This document shows positions 7,325-14,199 of a stretch of 24,012 bases of DNA, piece by piece; the stretch's first letter is position 1, and each line of letters opens with the position of its first letter. The notes below the pieces were generated by a model. That model had not been told where the DNA came from and did not search any database. It was given only the letters and a program-made list of their open reading frames with translations. The stretch comes from a virus, in the IMG/VR virus record IMGVR_UViG_3300048034_000523, positions 1 through 24,012 of that record. One strand, written 5' to 3'. The position numbers were made by a program, and so were the translations under genes.

Positions 7325-10246
7325 TTATCCTAGTACAATGGACCAAATATTAACCTGATCTTCTTGATACTCTATAGTAACACTTTCGCCAGCACCTGTA
7401 GCCGGAATCCATTCCTGGAATTCACCTTCTTTGTTGTCTACTCCAGCATAAACTTCTAGAGCTTTTACATCTGCTCTAGCATTAAATCTAGTATCACCCG
7501 TTTGTGGATTAGGACCTCTAGTGTCATTGCCACCGCTTGGCATAACAATTCCAGATGCGCCTCTAAATGCAAAATACCCGTCATCTGTTACAAATGTCAT
7601 AGGGCCGCCGTCGGTAATTTCTAAAATATTATTTTTTATTTTTAAATCTTTTTGTATAAATTTACCATCACCGTGCATAGCAAATTGTAAATTACTATTT
7701 GATACTTCTGTTGAAATAGTGTTGCCATCTAGCTTTATATCATCTACACTAAGAGCTCCAAATAAGATACTGTCGCCTGTTATATCTGCCATTAATGTAG
7801 AAGAATCTATTGCATCTACTGCTCCGTTTACTATAAATCTAATATTGTTTGATGTAGGATCAGCTGTTACGCTAGTTAGTCTGTTTGATGAAAATACACC
7901 ATTAAATGTAATTGGTGCATTAACAGTTTGGCCTTCAAACCTATTTGAATCTGTACTGTACCTAATTGATCCTATTCCTGGTGCTCCGGTTGAATCAGCG
8001 TTGATTCTTTGACCGTCTGTACCTGCAGGCAATTTAATTGATCCTGTAGTTGCTATGTTAAAATTAGTATTTGTAGTAAAATTTAAATCATCAGCTCTAG
8101 TAAAAAGTTTATTTTCATCTACAGCTATATCTTCTAATAATACCGCGCCAGTGCTTTGAGCTCTAAATTCTAAATCGTTATTTGTTTCAGTAGTTGTTAT
8201 AAAATTATCTTGTATTAAAACATCATCAGATTGTGCTGCACTTAACCAAGCCTTTTTCCAAGTCTTACTTGCAAGTCCTAAACTATATGCTCCACTAATG
8301 TCTGGTACGATATTTTGATCAATTTCTTGTGCAAAACTAATTGTATCATTAGCATCATTACCAAATCCTATTGCACTGCCGCCGATTGTAAAATCTCCTG
8401 ACATTACAACATTACCAGTAACATTTGTATTGTCTAAAAAGTTTATTATTCCTGCTGCACTATCAACATTAATACTTCCTGGACTACTAAACAATGTATT
8501 ATTTGTGATTATAAGATTGCCTGTTGATGCTTGTGCGCCGTTTAAAATACTTGTAGATCCACCAGTTGTAACATTAATACCATTAAGTGCATTTACTTGT
8601 GCTTCTGTAATAACAATACTTGATTCGCCGCTTTCTAAGTCAACAAAAAATTGATCACCAACTCTAAAGTTACCTAAATGGTCAGTTGATGAAAAATAAA
8701 TATTTCCACTGTTAAGCTCACTTGTTTCTTGAGCTTGTATTGCTCTACTTGGATCATTGTCTAAGAATTTACCACTTCCGATATATCCAAAGTTGTGTTG
8801 TATTAGATACATAATAGTATCTGCACCGTCAGCTACTGCTCCGTAATTTCCGTAAACATTTGCTGAACCTATTGATCTAATTTCAGCTCCAAATTGTGTT
8901 GTTGATCCGTCTGTACTTAAATGACCAGTTACTCCTCTAACAGCATATAATCCTCTGTTAGCAAAGTATGTAAAAGAATTAAGCCATTCAACTCTAACAC
9001 CATTTGTCATTGTAATTGCATCAACTCCAGGTGTGATAAATGTAACGCTATGGAATAGCATGCTTGCTTCTTGACTAGCACTTAAAACATTTGCTCCGTC
9101 AACTAATGCGCCTTTACCTGCATCGCCTTGTGCAAAGCCTCTAGGATCGCTTGCACTTGTTACACTGCCTGCTGTAATTACTGATACGTTTTGTACATAG
9201 GGAGATCTCGAGGTTACTACTGTATCTGTTGCAAAACTAAATGCATGCCCTGGACTAAAGAAATCTTTTATAGTAACATGTTGGACTGTTGTTTCGCCAT
9301 TCATTAAGAAACAGTTATTTGTATTTGTTCCTGCTGTTGGTTTAATAATAACACCACGCATGTTATGTCCAACTATACTTACGTTAGTTGGTATTTCTAA
9401 AGGAAATATTTCTTCGTATTCTCCAGGAAATATATGTATTTCAACTGGTCCTTGTGTACTTGCATCAGCTCTTGCTAGTGCCGCTTTAATAGTAAGCATA
9501 GGACCTTGTACACTGTCGCCTACTGCTGAATCGTTTCCGTTTTTACTAACATAAAATATATTACCAACACGTAAGTTCATACTCGCTGTGCCAGCGATAA
9601 TATCACCAGAATTTATTACTTGACCATTAACAACACCAGGATGAATTTCTCCAAAACGTTTTCCAGCCTTGCCTAATTTCAAGGTATTATTTGTGCCTGG
9701 ATTTAGATCATTAGTCATTTCTGCGTTTAAAACTAATGTATCTTCATCATCACTACCTATTGTAATATTACCATCAAAAGTAATGTTAGATTGTGAATGT
9801 AAACTTCCAAATAATTCTAAATTAGTAGGTATTTCTGTTGTACCTGTGCCGTTTGGTCTTAGATCAATATTTGAATTTGTATTATAACTTTTAATACTAT
9901 TATCATTAATTTCAATTTGATCTGTTGCGAACCCTGATAGATTTATTCTTCCGCCAACAGCTGCTTGTAATACTATTGGCGAGTCTAAGGAATTAATATT
10001 ACTTCCGTTTCCCCAAATTAAATTACCAATCTTTAATTCTGTAGATGCAATCATGCTAGGCATTTGAGACATGCCTGATACTTGTATTTCGTCTGTAGTT
10101 ACATCAGTATTAAACCCTAATTTAAGTGCTGTTGCATCTAAATGAAGGAGAGATGTATCACTTAATGTATTTTTAACATTTAAGTTAATTCCGTTACGTT
10201 CAAGATTAGCTGCTAATAACGGTCCAGATATTCTACCTACTGCCAT
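7325..10246 (-). CDS. Large tail fibre-like structural protein with central pectin-lyase-like domain, 973 aa
   Basis: This is the paralogue of the following 1018-residue protein, sharing the N-terminus MAVGRISGPLL and long matching blocks in the centre (MLFHSVTFITPGVDA; WLNSFTYFAN; DPRGFxQGDAG). Residues 1-225 are fibre-like repeats with NGTGT turns. From about residue 229 a beta-helix type region begins (IFYVSKNGND, then IHIFPGEYEEIFPLEIP) and runs to about 560. The remainder is fibre repeats, with a short GTDGQR...GSIRYSTDSNRFEG motif near residue 770. The C-terminus (EWIPATGAGESVTIEY...) is unlike the paralogue's, so the two may differ in binding target. AAGGAG lies 6 nt before the ATG. 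It is probably a virion adhesin on the tail or baseplate periphery. Confidence 0.9.
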   Translation of the reverse strand: MAVGRISGPLLAANLERNGINLNVKNTLSDTSLLHLDATALKLGFNTDVTTDEIQVSGMSQMPSMIASTELKIGNLIWGNGSNINSLDSPIVLQAAVGGRINLSGFATDQIEINDNSIKSYNTNSNIDLRPNGTGTTEIPTNLELFGSLHSQSNITFDGNITIGSDDEDTLVLNAEMTNDLNPGTNNTLKLGKAGKRFGEIHPGVVNGQVINSGDIIAGTASMNLRVGNIFYVSKNGNDSAVGDSVQGPMLTIKAALARADASTQGPVEIHIFPGEYEEIFPLEIPTNVSIVGHNMRGVIIKPTAGTNTNNCFLMNGETTVQHVTIKDFFSPGHAFSFATDTVVTSRSPYVQNVSVITAGSVTSASDPRGFAQGDAGKGALVDGANVLSASQEASMLFHSVTFITPGVDAITMTNGVRVEWLNSFTYFANRGLYAVRGVTGHLSTDGSTTQFGAEIRSIGSANVYGNYGAVADGADTIMYLIQHNFGYIGSGKFLDNDPSRAIQAQETSELNSGNIYFSSTDHLGNFRVGDQFFVDLESGESSIVITEAQVNALNGINVTTGGSTSILNGAQASTGNLIITNNTLFSSPGSINVDSAAGIINFLDNTNVTGNVVMSGDFTIGGSAIGFGNDANDTISFAQEIDQNIVPDISGAYSLGLASKTWKKAWLSAAQSDDVLIQDNFITTTETNNDLEFRAQSTGAVLLEDIAVDENKLFTRADDLNFTTNTNFNIATTGSIKLPAGTDGQRINADSTGAPGIGSIRYSTDSNRFEGQTVNAPITFNGVFSSNRLTSVTADPTSNNIRFIVNGAVDAIDSSTLMADITGDSILFGALSVDDIKLDGNTISTEVSNSNLQFAMHGDGKFIQKDLKIKNNILEITDGGPMTFVTDDGYFAFRGASGIVMPSGGNDTRGPNPQTGDTRFNARADVKALEVYAGVDNKEGEFQEWIPATGAGESVTIEYQEDQVNIWSIVLG

Positions 10247-10261
10247 GATGTCTCCTTATAC

Positions 10262-10274
10262 AGTAGTATTTATT
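10262..10274 (-). promoter_or_regulatory. T4-like late promoter candidate for the 973-aa gene
   Basis: The minus strand reads AATAAATACTACT, 11 of 13 matches to TATAAATACTATT. It fills the 31-nt gap between the 177-residue gene and the 973-residue gene and would give a leader of about 12-20 nt holding AAGGAG. Confidence 0.5.
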
Positions 10275-10277
10275 GGA

Positions 10278-10811
10278 TTACTTGTCAAAGTTATGTAGTA
10301 CAGTAATAGGTTTTGCTAGATCTGGAGCAGATGCAAATTTTAAATACCATCCGTCTGCGTATGGCGAATTAGGACCAGCAAGATTACCACTTGAGCTTTG
10401 TTCTAGAGTATAGTTTGTTGTTGCTACTTGAAATACGTTTTCAACAAATACTAAAACATTCTGCGCCGCGGCAGGAACAGGAAAATCTGCATCACCGCTT
10501 GCTAATGGTCCAAATACTGTTTCTACAGCATCACCATTACCTAAATTTTGTTGTGTTATACCTGGATCTTGATTTGGTTCTTTAAATCTTAATTCTCGCC
10601 AAGCACCGTTTTGATATGCTTCAAATTGATCATCATCTGTGTTATATCTAATCTGCCCGTTAACAGGACTTGTTGGCCGTTGTGCTTCTGTACCTTTAGG
10701 CACTAATATAGTATTGGTACTTTCAATAACTACTTGTCCGTTAATGTCATACTGAACACCATTACCATAAATGGTCCTACTGTTTGTATTTTGAGCTTTC
10801 ATTAGTCTCAT
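10278..10811 (-). CDS. Short fibre-like virion protein, 177 aa
   Basis: The protein carries one clear phage fibre motif at residues about 38-72 (LVPKGTEAQRPTSP, GQIRYNTDDDQFEAYQNG, then AWREL), the same motif as near the C-termini of the larger fibre-like proteins. The C-terminal half (VLVFVENVFQVATTNYTLEQ...) resembles a beta-rich tip domain. The start at 10811 was chosen because GGAAG lies 8 nt upstream and the stop of the preceding gene is 2 nt away; an internal ATG at codon 4 is possible. It is probably a minor fibre or attachment protein; the exact role is unknown. Confidence 0.85.
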   Translation of the reverse strand: MRLMKAQNTNSRTIYGNGVQYDINGQVVIESTNTILVPKGTEAQRPTSPVNGQIRYNTDDDQFEAYQNGAWRELRFKEPNQDPGITQQNLGNGDAVETVFGPLASGDADFPVPAAAQNVLVFVENVFQVATTNYTLEQSSSGNLAGPNSPYADGWYLKFASAPDLAKPITVLHNFDK

Positions 10812-10813
10812 TA

Positions 10814-11149
10814 TTACACTTCCAAATAACTTATTGTTGCAGAAAGATTAGTTAAGTTTGCACCAATGTCAGGTGCTGCAACAAAGCTAACTATGTCGCC
10901 TTCTTCTAATACTATTCTTTCTGAGTCAAAAGTAAACGTTTCGCCTGCTGGTAAAACTAAGTTGTTTACAATTCTAGTTATAGCATTGTTTAATGCTACT
11001 CCGCTAGGAAGAAAGTGTAAATCAAAATTTGCAGCGTCAACGCTGTTATTATTACATACCATTATATTTGTAATAGCATATCTTTTTCCTGCTGGTACTG
11101 TAATAACATCTAGTTGTGTGTTTGTTAATTGTGCGTTTGTGATTGCCAT
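10814..11149 (-). CDS. Small beta-rich virion protein, 111 aa
   Basis: The all-beta sequence has LPAGETFTFDSERIVLEEGDIVSF-like strands (residues about 70-95) and ends ATISYLEV, similar in layout to the 109-residue protein at 3783-4112. There is no signal or membrane segment. AAGGA lies 8 nt before the ATG, overlapping the stop region of the upstream 351-residue gene. It is probably a structural protein of the tail or neck periphery; the function is not established. Confidence 0.8.
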   Translation of the reverse strand: MAITNAQLTNTQLDVITVPAGKRYAITNIMVCNNNSVDAANFDLHFLPSGVALNNAITRIVNNLVLPAGETFTFDSERIVLEEGDIVSFVAAPDIGANLTNLSATISYLEV

Positions 11150-11158
11150 ATTGTTTCC

Positions 11159-12214
11159 TTAAAAGAGCATTCCGAACAGTAGTGCTCTATTTCTACTTAC
11201 TAATTCGTCTGTTACATTGTTTTTATTTACATAATACAAACCAACATTACCTTCGCTGTTGGCGGTATCTTTTGAAAATAATTTAATTCCACTAACAGGC
11301 GCTGCCGGACTAGCTGATAAGTCATCGTCAAATGGTGACCCGGTCATTACAAACGTATCTTTTACTGTAACTGATCCTGTTCCTGGCGCTGATAAAAATA
11401 AATTATCATCTGATATTGTAGTTGATATTTCATTTTTTTGTATTTTTAAATCTGCTAGTTCTAATCTATTAGAGTATATATTTGCAATTAGCGTGTTGTC
11501 GACTTTTACTTCAATTGTACTTTCTATACCTGTTGTAGATTCATCTAATGCTCTTAATGTTGTATCATTATCAGCAATACCCGGTTGTAGTGTATTTGAA
11601 AAAGCATATGTTACATAATCTTTAACACCTTTTGCATTAACCAATCCATCATTGTTTATTAATACATTACCGCTTCCAGGATCGGTAATAATAAAATCGT
11701 TTGCAACAGCATTAAATGCATATTCAAAAATATTACGTTCGTAGTTTACTGTACCGCTAACATCAATACTTGCTGCAGGAGTTGTAATATATAACACTCC
11801 TTCTGCGTTTATACTATTTGTTGTAAATGGTAAAGTTGTTCCGGTTGCATCTTGTAATTTAAATGCTCCATTACCACTTGTTCCGCCTGTAAAATATTGT
11901 GTTTGTTCATTGAAAACAATTCTTGCTGTAGGCAGTGATCCTCTATCAACTTCTATACCTGCAATATACCCATTACTAGCACTAATTCCTGCTGCAGACT
12001 CGCCTTCATTTAACGTAATAATATTGTCTGCAATAGTTGTAACTGTTGACTCAACTGTTGTTTGTGTTCCTCTAACTTCAAGATCACCATTGACAATAAC
12101 AGTTCCTTGAACAGCAGAAGCACCGTCAGTAGTGTCTAGAGTAATAGTACCTGATGCACCATTACTAACTGCAATTTTATAATTGCCTCCGGTTACTTTA
12201 TCTATCTTTGACAT
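11159..12214 (-). CDS. Fibre-like tail structural protein, 351 aa
   Basis: The N-terminal region has the beta-solenoid style found in many phage virion proteins (VNGDLEVRGTQTTVESTVTT, then IADNIITLNEGE). A repeat of the type L-x-I-x-x-N-x-I-x-T-T-x-S-D-x-N-L-x-L-x-x-x-G-T-G-S-V (residues about 250-282) is shared with the giant fibre-like proteins downstream. The ATG lies 3 nt after the upstream stop with AGGGA as ribosome site. It is likely a tail fibre or baseplate-attached structural protein; I cannot assign a T4 counterpart. Confidence 0.85.
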   Translation of the reverse strand: MSKIDKVTGGNYKIAVSNGASGTITLDTTDGASAVQGTVIVNGDLEVRGTQTTVESTVTTIADNIITLNEGESAAGISASNGYIAGIEVDRGSLPTARIVFNEQTQYFTGGTSGNGAFKLQDATGTTLPFTTNSINAEGVLYITTPAASIDVSGTVNYERNIFEYAFNAVANDFIITDPGSGNVLINNDGLVNAKGVKDYVTYAFSNTLQPGIADNDTTLRALDESTTGIESTIEVKVDNTLIANIYSNRLELADLKIQKNEISTTISDDNLFLSAPGTGSVTVKDTFVMTGSPFDDDLSASPAAPVSGIKLFSKDTANSEGNVGLYYVNKNNVTDELVSRNRALLFGMLF

Positions 12215-12217
12215 TTA

Positions 12218-12580
12218 CTATTTCCCTGTTAACATTAATACATTTGTTGTTGAGTCATTGTGTATGTCCCAACTATATTCACTGTTATTAAAATCTATCA
12301 TTAAGTTATTAACAATTGAAGCAATATAAACAAATGCTGAACTATGTAATACAATACCTATTAGTGACATTTCATTGTCATCTAAATCGTTTGTACTTTT
12401 ATTAACTAGTTCGCATACTCCTTCATTTCCTTTATTATCAGTAACTTTAAATTTTGTATCGCTAAGTTGCTCTAAAACACTACCATGCGGTGTTGCCTTA
12501 GAGCTTCCTAGTTTTACAGAAACGACCAAATCTTTTAGAAGATTATAAAAATTCCAAAAAACATTTACTGGTCGTTCCAT
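12218..12580 (-). CDS. Hypothetical virion-module protein, 120 aa
   Basis: I do not recognise the family. The protein begins MERPVNVFWNFYNLLKDLVV, has a short segment VTDNKGNEGVCELV typical of beta structure, and a hydrophobic centre (SLIGIVLHSSAFVYIASIV) that looks buried rather than membrane-spanning. AAGGA overlaps the stop of the previous gene. Being packed between virion genes, it is probably a small structural or assembly protein. Confidence 0.75.
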   Translation of the reverse strand: MERPVNVFWNFYNLLKDLVVSVKLGSSKATPHGSVLEQLSDTKFKVTDNKGNEGVCELVNKSTNDLDDNEMSLIGIVLHSSAFVYIASIVNNLMIDFNNSEYSWDIHNDSTTNVLMLTGK

Positions 12581-12591
12581 TAAGTTAGTCC

Positions 12592-13053
12592 TTATGCGTC
12601 TTCTGTAAAGTCGTCGTCATCTGCGCCGATTAATGTGTTATCATCACCAGCTTCTTCAACTTGTGCTGCGCCATCTGCTACAGATGTACTAAAGTTCCAC
12701 GGAACACTTTTGCCGTCATACAAGTTAGTACCTGTACCACTTGGTGCTGACAAAGTAACTTTACGTCCAGCAATTTTACTTACTGTGTATGTTTCTGCAT
12801 CGTCCATTTTGAATGAAATTGACATTTCACCTGCTACCAAGTTAGCTGGTAATTTACCAGTTGTTAGCGTACAAGTAAATAGTCCTGCTGTTTCAATTTC
12901 TTCACATACAAATTTCTTTGAGCCTACTTGCTTTACAATATAGCCTTCTTTAACTGCTGTGTTGTTATGAAAGTTTACTTTGATTTCGTTTCCGCCTGCT
13001 GTAGGGCCTACGCCTTCTACACCAAACAATCTTTTATTAAGTGGTCTTCCCAT
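12592..13053 (-). CDS. Conserved marine T4-like phage structural protein, 153 aa
   Basis: It starts MGRPLNKRLFG, a beginning I associate with small virion proteins of marine T4-like phages (recollection, not a search). The body is beta-rich with alternating short strands, and the tail is acidic (DDNTLIGADDDDFTEDA). It is the first gene of the leftward tail operon, behind a long structured leader and a late-promoter-like sequence. The ribosome site is strong (AGGAG, about 8 nt before ATG). It is likely abundant in the virion; the exact location is unknown. Confidence 0.85.
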   Translation of the reverse strand: MGRPLNKRLFGVEGVGPTAGGNEIKVNFHNNTAVKEGYIVKQVGSKKFVCEEIETAGLFTCTLTTGKLPANLVAGEMSISFKMDDAETYTVSKIAGRKVTLSAPSGTGTNLYDGKSVPWNFSTSVADGAAQVEEAGDDNTLIGADDDDFTEDA

Positions 13054-13080
13054 TTTTTTCTCCTATAATAGTAGTCCTAT

Positions 13081-13129
13081 GCCCGTTCTATGGGCTACGC
13101 TGTGGGTACAGCATAAGTCCGCCTTGCGG
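13081..13129 (-). promoter_or_regulatory. Structured 5' leader of the tail operon (three hairpins)
   Basis: Between the late-promoter-like site and the ATG at 13053 the minus-strand RNA has three consecutive hairpins: CCGC-AAG-GCGG (13119-13129), an 8-bp stem including one G-U with loop ACCC (13096-13115), and GCCC/GGGC (13081-13095). The role is unknown; mRNA stability or protein binding are possible. Confidence 0.45.
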
Positions 13130-13142
13130 CACACTATCTGAC

Positions 13143-13155
13143 ACAAGTATTTATC
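13143..13155 (-). promoter_or_regulatory. T4-like late promoter candidate for the tail operon
   Basis: The minus strand reads GATAAATACTTGT, with TAAATACT as in the other candidates. It lies after the ncRNA terminator and 90 nt upstream of the 153-residue gene, where a new transcription unit must begin. Confidence 0.5.
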
Positions 13156-13186
13156 ATCAATACAATATAAAGGATTTTAAGTCAAG

Positions 13187-13433
13187 AAAAAAGACTCCGA
13201 AGAGTCTTTTTAAAATATAAGCAAAATAGGTAGGACTTGGGTACACCTACAAGCACGGACCGAAATACCATTTCTAAACCGTACAACCTGTCCCCGCGGG
13301 TTAGTGCGATGTGACTCAGCGTATTTCTACTACCAAGCCTGGGTACCACCCCTGGACAGTCAAGTTCGACTCTTTTGGTAGGAGCCTCTTCCTTGCACTA
13401 TAAACAAAAATTAATTACTTTTTTGTTGCTTAT
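13187..13433 (-). ncRNA. Candidate structured non-coding RNA, about 245 nt
   Basis: This gene-free stretch has its own sigma70-type promoter (13440-13468) and ends at the UUCG terminator. On the minus strand the following helices can be drawn: TAGTGC/GCACTA (13395-13400 with 13302-13307), CTACCAA/TTGGTAG (13375-13381 with 13330-13336), GGGT/ACCC (13341-13351), CTGTCC/GGACAG (13354-13359 with 13288-13293, crossing the first two, so a pseudoknot), a long hairpin 13253-13284 (GUACGG/CCGUGC with inner GAAAU/AUUUC), and GTAGG/CCTAC (13230-13250). The G-U pair in the long hairpin exists only on the minus strand, supporting that orientation. It does not fit tRNA, tmRNA, RNase P or 6S RNA as I know them. 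Confidence 0.6.
13188..13211 (-). terminator. Rho-independent terminator with UUCG loop
   Basis: A perfect 10-bp stem AAAAAGACTC / GAGTCTTTTT. On the minus strand the loop is C(UUCG)G and a U-run follows, ending the structured RNA. The A-run on the other side makes it potentially bidirectional. Confidence 0.85.
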
Positions 13434-13439
13434 GTACTT

Positions 13440-13468
13440 AATATAACAGACTTTATATATAAAGTCAA
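13440..13468 (-). promoter_or_regulatory. Sigma70-type promoter for the structured RNA
   Basis: The minus strand has TTGACT (13463-13468), a 17-nt spacer and TATATT (13440-13445), one mismatch in each hexamer. It lies after the stop of the 50-residue peptide gene, with the expected start near 13433. Confidence 0.65.
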
Positions 13469-13487
13469 CCTCTTTTTTACCAAAATA

Positions 13488-13640
13488 TTAAATTTTTTGT
13501 AATCTAGGGTCTGTACTAAGTATGTTCTTTTCAGCTCTTGGTCTAGATAGACGATTTTCAGCCATTTTGCGTACTATTGCTTTATGTGCTAGTTCCGTTT
13601 TTCTCTTTTTGCGAGCTATTTCGAAGTCTTTATGATTCAT
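13488..13640 (-). CDS. Small basic peptide behind a glutamine-riboswitch-like leader, 50 aa
   Basis: The reading frame from ATG at 13640 to TAA gives 50 residues beginning MNHKDFEIARKKRKTELAHK and ending DPRLQKI. It has a strong ribosome site (GAGGAG, 6 nt before ATG). The peptide is highly basic, probably mostly helical, with L-S-R-x-R-A-E near residue 31. Its position directly after a glnA/Downstream-peptide type RNA fits the short proteins known behind such riboswitches. In cyanobacteria, glutamine riboswitches control glutamine synthetase inactivating factors (IF17), which are small basic proteins. By size, charge and the L-S-R-x-x-A-E pattern this peptide could be a phage version of such an inhibitor. 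That is inference; identity is not shown. Confidence 0.8.
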   Translation of the reverse strand: MNHKDFEIARKKRKTELAHKAIVRKMAENRLSRPRAEKNILSTDPRLQKI

Positions 13641-13665
13641 GACACTCTCCTCGTTAAAGTTAAGT

Positions 13666-13709
13666 GCGTTCCTTCGCTAATGCTACTTCCGGGCTAATTG
13701 CCTGAACGT
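13666..13709 (-). ncRNA. Glutamine riboswitch (glnA / Downstream-peptide class)
   Basis: Minus-strand order: CGTTCA (P1 5' side, about 13703-13708), hairpin GGC-AATTA-GCC, then CGGAAGTAG, a short hairpin GC-ATTA-GC, then GAAGGAACGC whose GAACG closes P1 with CGTTC. The conserved strings CGUUCA, GGAAGUAG and GAAGGAACGC in this order and spacing are the core of the glutamine riboswitch class as I know it. It sits 25 nt upstream of the start codon of the 50-residue peptide. The 3' flank can pair CACT with AGTG around the ribosome site, a possible translational switch. Confidence 0.85.
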
Positions 13710-13716
13710 TGTATTA

Positions 13717-14088
13717 TTATTTAGTATCTAGTACTTGAATAAATTCGTTTTCTCTGTCCAAATATTTAAAGTCAATCTTTACTGGATCAAACTTATCTAA
13801 CGCATCAAATACTATTCGTGTGTCTAACTCTCCACAAGTATAGACGTCTAATTGTATTAGTTTTGGAGATTGTTCGTCCCATATGTGTATTGCTACATGT
13901 GATGTTTCAATGATGGTAACGCAAGTAAATCCTTTGTTACCTTTCATATCACAATACTTAACATAAGGTCCCATCATAATCTTCATACCAATGTCTCTAA
14001 TTAAATTAGAGGCCCAATCAGTAATAGTTTGTTCGCATATTGGAGGATTACTTACTTCTGCTCGTACTATTAAATGTTTATGTTTCAT
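13717..14088 (-). CDS. speD: S-adenosylmethionine decarboxylase proenzyme-like protein
   Basis: The 123-residue length fits the prokaryotic class 1B AdoMet decarboxylase. The enzyme makes decarboxylated AdoMet, the aminopropyl donor for spermidine. The pyruvoyl-forming region reads ETSHVAIHIWDE, giving Ser63 (pyruvoyl precursor) and His68 at the same numbers as in the Thermotoga enzyme. The catalytic Cys is in DVYTCGELD at Cys85, two residues later than usual. The residue before Ser63 is Thr, not the usual Glu; I believe phage versions share this. speD is a known auxiliary metabolic gene of marine T4-like cyanophages. Here it follows gp23 and its terminator and has its own sigma70-type promoter, with almost no leader and no clear ribosome site. 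Expected action: cytoplasmic, during infection. Confidence 0.9.
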   Translation of the reverse strand: MKHKHLIVRAEVSNPPICEQTITDWASNLIRDIGMKIMMGPYVKYCDMKGNKGFTCVTIIETSHVAIHIWDEQSPKLIQLDVYTCGELDTRIVFDALDKFDPVKIDFKYLDRENEFIQVLDTK

Positions 14089-14107
14089 AACTTATAGTTT
14101 ATATTAA

Positions 14108-14136
14108 GTTATACCTTATTTGAAACAAAATGTCAA
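14108..14136 (-). promoter_or_regulatory. Strong sigma70-type promoter for speD
   Basis: The minus strand shows a perfect -35 TTGACA (14131-14136), a 17-nt spacer and TATAAC (14108-14113), one mismatch from TATAAT. The expected start is near 14101, about 12 nt before the speD ATG. This is host-type and would act early, unlike the late genes on both sides. Confidence 0.8.
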
Positions 14137-14154
14137 CCAGAAAATTTAGTCAAA

Positions 14155-14180
14155 AAAATAGGCGCCGTAGCGCCTATTTT
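14155..14180 (-). terminator. Rho-independent terminator after gp23
   Basis: A perfect 11-bp stem AAAATAGGCGC / GCGCCTATTTT with a 4-nt loop. On the minus strand the loop is C(UACG)G, a UNCG-type tetraloop, and a run of seven T follows. It ends the head operon. Confidence 0.9.
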
Positions 14181-14199
14181 GTATTTTGTAACTTAAGAC

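Noticed and set aside
13228-13383. Direct repeat GGTAGGA twice, as attachment site or insertion scar
   Set aside because: Seven bases only, and one copy is in a helix of the structured RNA; no integrase or element ends nearby.
13220-13400. Possible tRNA or tmRNA (plus strand has AGTTCGACTC, like a T-arm)
   Set aside because: The T-stem pairs only 3 of 5 bases, no acceptor stem or anticodon arm fits, and promoter and terminator point to the minus strand.
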